Shown here: positions 6,554 through 12,111 of the stretch, piece after piece
How positions within the stretch are numbered: the stretch's first letter is position 1
How the letters are laid out: each line of letters opens with the position of its first letter
Assembly: GCA_030638325.1 (NCBI GenBank)
Contig: DAOWEV010000008.1
Coordinates: 1 to 12,111, forward strand
DNA length: 12,111 bases
Reading direction: 5' to 3'
Source of the DNA: Bacteroidales bacterium
Lineage (GTDB): Bacteria; Bacteroidota; Bacteroidia; Bacteroidales; JAGOPY01
Translations under genes and position numbers: made by a program
The notes under the pieces: model-generated
Seen by the model: only the letters and a program-made list of their open reading frames with translations
What the model was told of the DNA's origin: nothing
Databases searched by the model: none

Positions 6554-9001
6554 CTACTTATTAAAAAGGATTCGTCTTTTGTTTTTATCAATCGTATAGG
6601 TACCGGCTTTCTCAAGCATGTCTTTTCCGATAACCAGGATATTCCCTGTATCTTTTTTCACCCGGACTGTTGAATTGTGTATGAGGAGTTCTCCCAATCT
6701 CACTTTATCGAGTGTCAGGATGGTATTTTCTTTAATATGGTCATCCACAAAAACCTCTTCAAATTTCTCCTGGAAGTCATTTCTGTCCAAAGCCCCTTGC
6801 TGCAATAAATGGAGCACTATTCTTTCATCAATGACTGATTCGCTGGTGCCAGGGTCAAAAATTGCATCTACCCCAAAATCATTGATGTAGGTCTTTACCT
6901 GCATTTTCCCTTCTGCGGTAGTATTGTATTCGACCTCAATTCCGGCTGTGTCTGAAATCAATTGGATTATTGGGGCCTGTGAACCTGCTTTTTGACTTTT
7001 TGGTTTGTAATCTTTCGCAAGCACAGCGAACTCAGTCCTCCGGTTCAGGTGGAATGCGGCTTCCTGGATTTCAGTAGAGGGCAGTGCATAAACAAATTCA
7101 TCGGTTAATTCAGTGCCTTTTTTAAACCGGTAATTCTCTTTATAAATATCCTTGTCAAGGGTACGTGTTATTCTTTCGCCATAACCTTTAGCGACCAGCC
7201 TGCCGGGATCAATTCCCCGGCTTATAAGGAAGTCAACGACAGCCTGGGCTCTTTTCTGTGATAATTCATCATTATATTCATAAGAAGCCCTTGAATCGGT
7301 GTGCGATCTCAGTTCAATTACCAGGGTTTCATTGTCATTCAATATTTCTACCAGTTGCATCAACGAGTCCTGGTATTGAGGTTCAAGTATCCATTCGTCC
7401 AGCGGAAACAGTATATCCGGCAGCACGATGGGTTTTTCCGGGATCGGCTGCATCAGTACCTCCACAAAGAAGTCATGATCCCCTTTCCAGGATCTTGTAC
7501 TGATGGATTCTTTTTCAGTAAAATAATTTTCCTTCCGGATGATCAGTTCGTAAGAATGATCTTCCAGGACCTGGGAAGTATCAAACTTAAAATATCCCTG
7601 CGCATCGGTAACCGTTCTTATGGTTTCCTGGTTCTCATTAGCCAGCATCACCGTCAATCCTTCCATCTTCAGCAAGGTCATATGGTCTTTTACCTGCCCT
7701 GTAATTGTAAACAACAAAGCCCTCTCGGTGAAGCGGTATATATCATCGCCACCCTTTCCGCCAGGACGGTTTGAGGAAAAATATCCTTCTGTATCAAGGA
7801 CCTTAAAAATAATTCCAAAGTCGTCATAACCTGAATTAACCGGGGTGAGCAGGTTTTCGGGGGCGCTCCAGGATTGTTTCCTGAAAACAGATTTATAAAT
7901 ATCCAATCCACCATAACCTTGACGACCGGTGGATGAAAAGAACAATATAGTATCATTATAAAGGAAAGGGAACATTTCATCTCCGAAAGTATTGATACGG
8001 CGACCGGGATTGACCGGTTTTCCAAAACTTTCCTCTTTGTTCTTTCTGGTGGCGATCCAGATATCCTTGCCTCCGGCACCTCTTGTCCGGTCAGACGAAA
8101 AAACGATCATCAGTTCATCCTTGCTGACCGAGGGCTGCCCCATATTTGCAGTGGAATCAGAAAAAACCACCTCAGGTTTCATCCATTCGCTGCCATCTTT
8201 AGCTGCTTTCAGAATTTTACAATATTTATTTCTATCGCCTTTTCGCTCACAACGGGTAAAGTATATCGTGCTGAATGTCCCATTCAGAGAAGGGGTCCCT
8301 TCATGTATATTGGTATTGATCACCCCCTCTTCTTCAAGAAGTACAGGATGACTCCATGTATTTCCGGATTGTACAGTTGTGAATAGATCCGAAAAGTCTG
8401 AACCCGTCCACTGGTCTCTGAGTTTGCCTGTTGAGACATCCCGGTTTGAAGTGAATATCAGCGCATCAAATTTAGCGGTATAAAATGCCGGGGCAAAATC
8501 ATCATATCCGGAATTTATGGATGGAATTTCAGTTACTTTAACGCGGCCCCTGTTCATCTCGTTCGCAAGGATCCAGTCACATGATTTCAGGCCCAGTTTT
8601 GCAGGATGGCTTGCGGGCTTTTTCTTCAGGTATTTCCTGTAATATGCCTTAGCATCATTCACTTTCCCCTGTGTTTTTAAAACATCTGCATACCGGAGAT
8701 ACAGGGCAGGGTCGTTATCACGGTAATTACCCGCGATCAATTCCCCGTAAAAAGGTTCAGCCTTGTCAGGGTCGTTCATCAATCTATAACATTCGGCAAT
8801 CTTAAAAGTGGCAGCACGTTTCTGATGGGTGTCCTCACCTATTTTCTTTATAGCTTTTTTATAATATTCAATAGCAGAATGGTACTGTAGTTTATCAAAT
8901 TCTGAATTTGCTTTAGACAGTTCTCTTTTTTGTGAAAATCCTGTTTTACAGGATATCATAATAAGAAATAAAAGCAGGGTTATTTTGGATATGCTGAACA
9001 T
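6554..9001 (-). CDS. OmpA-family envelope protein with TPR, PD40 repeats and C-terminal retropepsin-like domain
   Basis: The 815-residue product has an export signal (1-23; Cys18 in IMISC could be a lipobox). TPR-like helices follow (about 25-130, with HSAIEYYKKAIKK and AKAYYRKYLKKKP). PD40 repeats occupy about 170-425 (LIFTSNRD, IVFSSDRTRGAGGKDIW, GYFSSNRPGGKGGDDIY). A carboxypeptidase-regulatory-like beta-sandwich covers about 430-515. The OmpA peptidoglycan-binding domain spans about 525-660 (ELRSHTDSR with Asp569, then LSQKRAQAVVDFL with Arg584, ending LNRRTEF). This order is that of PorE-like T9SS-associated proteins. Unusually, about 150 residues follow. From 685 on they read like a retropepsin-fold domain: DAIFDPGTSESVID (Asp716), then LGELLIHNSTVRV, then NILVIGKDML and a final hydrophobic strand. 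The gene lies 18 bp after the surface-protein gene and 5 bp before the PorP-like gene. Expected role: periplasmic anchor of the surface complex to peptidoglycan. Confidence 0.93.
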   Translation of the reverse strand: MFSISKITLLLFLIMISCKTGFSQKRELSKANSEFDKLQYHSAIEYYKKAIKKIGEDTHQKRAATFKIAECYRLMNDPDKAEPFYGELIAGNYRDNDPALYLRYADVLKTQGKVNDAKAYYRKYLKKKPASHPAKLGLKSCDWILANEMNRGRVKVTEIPSINSGYDDFAPAFYTAKFDALIFTSNRDVSTGKLRDQWTGSDFSDLFTTVQSGNTWSHPVLLEEEGVINTNIHEGTPSLNGTFSTIYFTRCERKGDRNKYCKILKAAKDGSEWMKPEVVFSDSTANMGQPSVSKDELMIVFSSDRTRGAGGKDIWIATRKNKEESFGKPVNPGRRINTFGDEMFPFLYNDTILFFSSTGRQGYGGLDIYKSVFRKQSWSAPENLLTPVNSGYDDFGIIFKVLDTEGYFSSNRPGGKGGDDIYRFTERALLFTITGQVKDHMTLLKMEGLTVMLANENQETIRTVTDAQGYFKFDTSQVLEDHSYELIIRKENYFTEKESISTRSWKGDHDFFVEVLMQPIPEKPIVLPDILFPLDEWILEPQYQDSLMQLVEILNDNETLVIELRSHTDSRASYEYNDELSQKRAQAVVDFLISRGIDPGRLVAKGYGERITRTLDKDIYKENYRFKKGTELTDEFVYALPSTEIQEAAFHLNRRTEFAVLAKDYKPKSQKAGSQAPIIQLISDTAGIEVEYNTTAEGKMQVKTYINDFGVDAIFDPGTSESVIDERIVLHLLQQGALDRNDFQEKFEEVFVDDHIKENTILTLDKVRLGELLIHNSTVRVKKDTGNILVIGKDMLEKAGTYTIDKNKRRILFNK

Positions 9002-9019
9002 AATATCTGAATTTCTAAT

Positions 9020-12000
9020 TTATATTTTAATGATGCGAACAAAATAATTCCGGTTATCATCATTCACTTTGATTATATAAATGCCGCTTTTAAGTTGAGA
9101 AATATTGATGATGATATTTTCTGTATCGATGATTGATCCGGATTGTACCAGTTGGCCAAAAACAGAGTAAACAGAAATAAAGGCAGGCGCCTGAAGCTGA
9201 TCATAGACCATGATCTTCACATTATCTTCAACCGGGTTGGGAAATGCTTCAGAGGCATGTCTTAACAACAACACACTTCCCTGTCGATCATAGACCTGGT
9301 TGTCGAAACCTTTTGCCCTCAACTCATAGAAATAAGTTCCGTCAGGCGCTTTGGCTCCTCCTTTTTTATTACCATCCCACTTCCCGTCTACCTCCTCTAT
9401 TTCATACACTTTGTTGCCCCATTGGCTAAAGATTTTTACATTCATCTCATTTATTCCGACGGATATAATTTCAAAGAAATCGTTATACCCGTCTCCATTG
9501 GGAGTAAATACGCTGTTTGCTTCAATCGTGACGATTATATCCACAAATATTACAACGGTATCAGTTTCAGTACAATGGTATGGCGGGCCTGAATAAACTT
9601 CAAGTATAATTTCATGGGTTCCGTACTCGTGAAAAGTATGTGAAGTAGCTTTGTTTGTATCCGTTTCACCGTCCCCAAAATACCAGGTCCAGCTTTTCGC
9701 ATTGTGGGTGGCAGTAAAATCGAAACTAACTGTCAGTGGTGTATTTCCTGACAGCGGATCTGCCTGGATATGAGGGTTCATATATACAGCCGGGAAAGTT
9801 TCAATACTATCACTATATATGCAATTTTCAGAGTCAACAACCCGGATCTCATACTGACCGGAGGTAAAGTTGGACACCAAATTACCGGTGACCTGTTCCC
9901 CGTTGATGAAATAATTATAGGGCGGATATCCACCCGTAGCAATTATTTCAAGGCTTCCCGTACCATCCCCGAGACAGGTCTCATTTTCAATATTTAATTC
10001 CATGCCCAGCCCCTGGAAATCAGGATCGATATAAACCGGTTCTATGGTTTGGCTGTAACAGCCCGCATCGCTATAAGCCCTTAAAATGACTTCATAAGTA
10101 CCGGGGGCCTGATAGGTGTGGACCGGATCTTGCTCATCGGATGTTTCGCCATCCCCAAAGAGCCATTCATATTTATCAATGTAGTAAGGTGCAACAACAT
10201 CAGCATGTCCGTAAAAATATACTTCCGCCCCTGTGCAAAAATTATTATACTCTATTGAAACCTCGGGAGATGGTTTTGAATACCGCATCTCTTTAAGGGT
10301 GTCATTATTGATGTTATCATCCAGGTTATTGACAAACCATATCTTGAAGAAGTATTCTCCGTTGGCAGATATATTTACGGTCGTGTTGAAGGTATGTGTT
10401 ATGTGGGTGTATATCGTACCGGGAATGGTTTCATAATAAATCTCCCCATTATTGAGCTGGTAGGCCAGTTCCATGTCTTCAAAAGGGACATGCCCAAACT
10501 GCCAGATTAAAACAATAACACTATCGATTGCTACATGAGAGCAATCCAGGGTGGGGCTGATAAGCTCCGTAATCCCTAAATCCACGAGGAACTCCAGACA
10601 TCCCATATCAGGGGCCTGGTCGTTACGGATCTTGCCATCGATATCATGCAAGATCCCTGCAACAGGAATCCCGGCCCCATTTAAAGCTCTCTGATAAGGA
10701 AACGGCAGTGTGTCAACCTCAAAATATGGATTAACAGCCATAGAATTTGCATCCCCATTTATCGTCTGACCCCATTCAAAGAGGTTTGAATATACTTGTC
10801 CATTTATGACTCCTATAATCCCGGCCGGGTTGTAATAATTGTTATAATCCAGGGAAATATTGCTGACGTTCTGATCAAAATAGATTGGGATTCCTTCATT
10901 GTTAATGTTAAAAATATTATCCCTGGCGATGAAGTCACTGATCTCTGTCAGGTGGATGCCCCTGCTCTTTCCCTGGTTATCATTATTGGTAATATTTATG
11001 CTGTTAAAATAGGTTCGGCAAAATGCCGCATCCTGCAGGCTGATCCCCTTGCCCGGCCCCTCTCCTGCGGTGTGAATGAAATTGTTGACGATATCAATCT
11101 CCGTTGTTTTATTCACTAAGATCCCGCTTGTACCATCCGGTGCATTCTGATGACTCTGGACGTTGGTGAGCCGGTTCCCGGATATTTCTATATATGAGCA
11201 CCAATTATCGACATATATACCATAATGCACATTATTTATCACATTATCCCGTATCCTGACACTATCTGAATTTGTCACAAGAAGAGACCTGTAACATCGT
11301 TCTATATGATTCCCTGTCATATTTATCTCCCTGACATAATTCTCAATCCTTATTAAAGTGAACCCCCAGCCGGTTGCTCCCTTGATCCTGTTTCCCCGGA
11401 TATCTATCGCTCGTGTCTGTGCTCCCGATATTGTTATGGCACTTGACCTTTGATGTATACATTCAAACCTGTTTTGTGTAATCTCTACGAACTGACTACC
11501 CCCTTCAATTACAAGCCCGTAATCGGATCCATTTCGAGTCTCAAAATAACACCCTTCCAGGCCTATATTCATGGCCCCTTCCATCAGTACAGCATTATTG
11601 GCATCGCCTACAGCAGAGCCTGTGAACAAGCCCAATCCCTGAAAAATAATATGTTGTGATCCATCCAGGTGGATCATCGACTCATATTTCAATGCCCCGG
11701 GGTCTATCTGTATCACCGCCTGGGTACTATCACCGCTTACCGAACGAAACGTAATGGTATTCTCTTCCGATGAACCTGGAATCTTCCCAAGTATGAACTG
11801 CTCGTAATAGATACCATCCCTGATTAAAAATGTTACGGGACATGTAACACCGGACAGGTTTAAGACTGTTGCTGCTTCCGTAACGGTATTGAAATCAGGA
11901 CTGTTTCCTCCAATGGTATATGTCCCGCAAAGAGGAGCAGCCAGTTCCGGACTCGATAAACTATCATTATGAGGGTTACAATCCGTCGTATTGTTCGGCT

Positions 12001-12111
12001 CGGTAGTCCATACATGCAAAGTATACAATTTGCCGGAATGAAAATCATATTCGCCTATTTTTACCGTTGCATTTGCTCCTTGAACCAGGTTCCCGGACCA
12101 TGAATAAGGCG
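9020..12111 (-). CDS. Large T9SS-exported surface protein: beta-helix, PKD, SprB-like, tandem type B and type A sorting domains (5' end outside window)
   Basis: The reading frame is open to the right edge, giving 1029 visible residues. The TTG at 12026-12028 is only an internal leucine codon, since the upstream codons continue a CARDB/Ig-like domain (about 1-49, ending in an LHVWTTEPNNTTD stretch). Next come CGTYTIGG and a right-handed beta-helix of PbH1-type repeats (about 61-465), closed by the usual DIDGK...PDMGCLEF signature (489-507). A second CARDB-like domain covers about 508-617. PKD domain 1 is at about 617-695 (WLFGDGETS), an SprB-like repeat at about 704-772 (ENETCLGDGTGSLEI) and PKD domain 2 at about 777-857 (WYFGDGETD). 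A CHU_C type B sorting domain (862-950, VFTPNGDGYNDFFEI to GSVLLLR) is followed directly by a type A domain (951-1029, AFPNPVEDNVKIM to VRIIKI). It is the most upstream gene visible in the operon. Expected location: cell surface, as an adhesin or glycan-binding protein; no catalytic motif was recognised. Confidence 0.95.
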   Translation of the reverse strand, partial: PYSWSGNLVQGANATVKIGEYDFHSGKLYTLHVWTTEPNNTTDCNPHNDSLSSPELAAPLCGTYTIGGNSPDFNTVTEAATVLNLSGVTCPVTFLIRDGIYYEQFILGKIPGSSEENTITFRSVSGDSTQAVIQIDPGALKYESMIHLDGSQHIIFQGLGLFTGSAVGDANNAVLMEGAMNIGLEGCYFETRNGSDYGLVIEGGSQFVEITQNRFECIHQRSSAITISGAQTRAIDIRGNRIKGATGWGFTLIRIENYVREINMTGNHIERCYRSLLVTNSDSVRIRDNVINNVHYGIYVDNWCSYIEISGNRLTNVQSHQNAPDGTSGILVNKTTEIDIVNNFIHTAGEGPGKGISLQDAAFCRTYFNSINITNNDNQGKSRGIHLTEISDFIARDNIFNINNEGIPIYFDQNVSNISLDYNNYYNPAGIIGVINGQVYSNLFEWGQTINGDANSMAVNPYFEVDTLPFPYQRALNGAGIPVAGILHDIDGKIRNDQAPDMGCLEFLVDLGITELISPTLDCSHVAIDSVIVLIWQFGHVPFEDMELAYQLNNGEIYYETIPGTIYTHITHTFNTTVNISANGEYFFKIWFVNNLDDNINNDTLKEMRYSKPSPEVSIEYNNFCTGAEVYFYGHADVVAPYYIDKYEWLFGDGETSDEQDPVHTYQAPGTYEVILRAYSDAGCYSQTIEPVYIDPDFQGLGMELNIENETCLGDGTGSLEIIATGGYPPYNYFINGEQVTGNLVSNFTSGQYEIRVVDSENCIYSDSIETFPAVYMNPHIQADPLSGNTPLTVSFDFTATHNAKSWTWYFGDGETDTNKATSHTFHEYGTHEIILEVYSGPPYHCTETDTVVIFVDIIVTIEANSVFTPNGDGYNDFFEIISVGINEMNVKIFSQWGNKVYEIEEVDGKWDGNKKGGAKAPDGTYFYELRAKGFDNQVYDRQGSVLLLRHASEAFPNPVEDNVKIMVYDQLQAPAFISVYSVFGQLVQSGSIIDTENIIINISQLKSGIYIIKVNDDNRNYFVRIIKI

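Noticed and set aside
7690..8079. Minus-strand ORF of 129 codons inside the OmpA gene
   Set aside because: It lies in another frame of a gene with strong domain evidence and has no recognisable domain.
12026..12028. TTG as the start of the large surface protein, giving 1002 residues
   Set aside because: The frame stays open to the window edge, the upstream codons continue the same domain, and no signal peptide follows the TTG. The gene is partial.

Overview
The window comes from a member of the Bacteroidota, most likely the class Bacteroidia. The evidence is the gene content: a two-component sensor with a periplasmic Reg_prop/Y_Y_Y region, type IX secretion system (T9SS) sorting domains, a PorP/SprF-family barrel, an OmpA protein with PD40 repeats, a promoter of the Bacteroidetes type (TAnnTTTG), and coding starts that mostly lack a Shine-Dalgarno sequence. 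I cannot name a genus.

Layout. Positions 1-2909 (minus strand) hold the N-terminal 969 codons of a large sensor kinase that runs off the left edge. The stretch 2910-3970 has no intact gene. It carries the C-terminal relic of a DUF4143-type ATPase (3242-3490) and a cluster of small repeats: heptamer tandem copies, several short hairpins and a near-palindrome of about 33 bp (3648-3882). A good Bacteroidetes promoter at 3971-4001 starts a plus-strand unit. It contains a tiny signal-peptide-like ORF (4073-4171), a secreted papain-like cysteine peptidase, probably a lipoprotein (4184-4777), and a secreted protein of unknown function (4805-5461).

Facing this unit on the minus strand is a tight three-gene operon, transcribed from the right edge leftwards. 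It encodes a very large surface protein, truncated by the window end (9020-12111), an OmpA/PD40 envelope protein (6554-9001) and a PorP/SprF-like outer-membrane barrel (5598-6548). The gaps are 18 and 5 bp. The likely picture is that T9SS exports the large protein, the PorP-like barrel receives or anchors it, and the OmpA protein ties the assembly to peptidoglycan.

Two features of the operon are unusual. The surface protein ends in a type B (CHU_C) sorting domain followed directly by a complete type A sorting domain. The OmpA protein carries, after its OmpA domain, about 130 residues that read like a retropepsin-fold aspartic protease domain, with DPGTS where an active enzyme would normally have DTGAS or DSGAT. 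Together these suggest a T9SS surface-display module with a built-in processing or protease-derived binding domain. That is inference; the domain assignments come from reading the sequence by eye.
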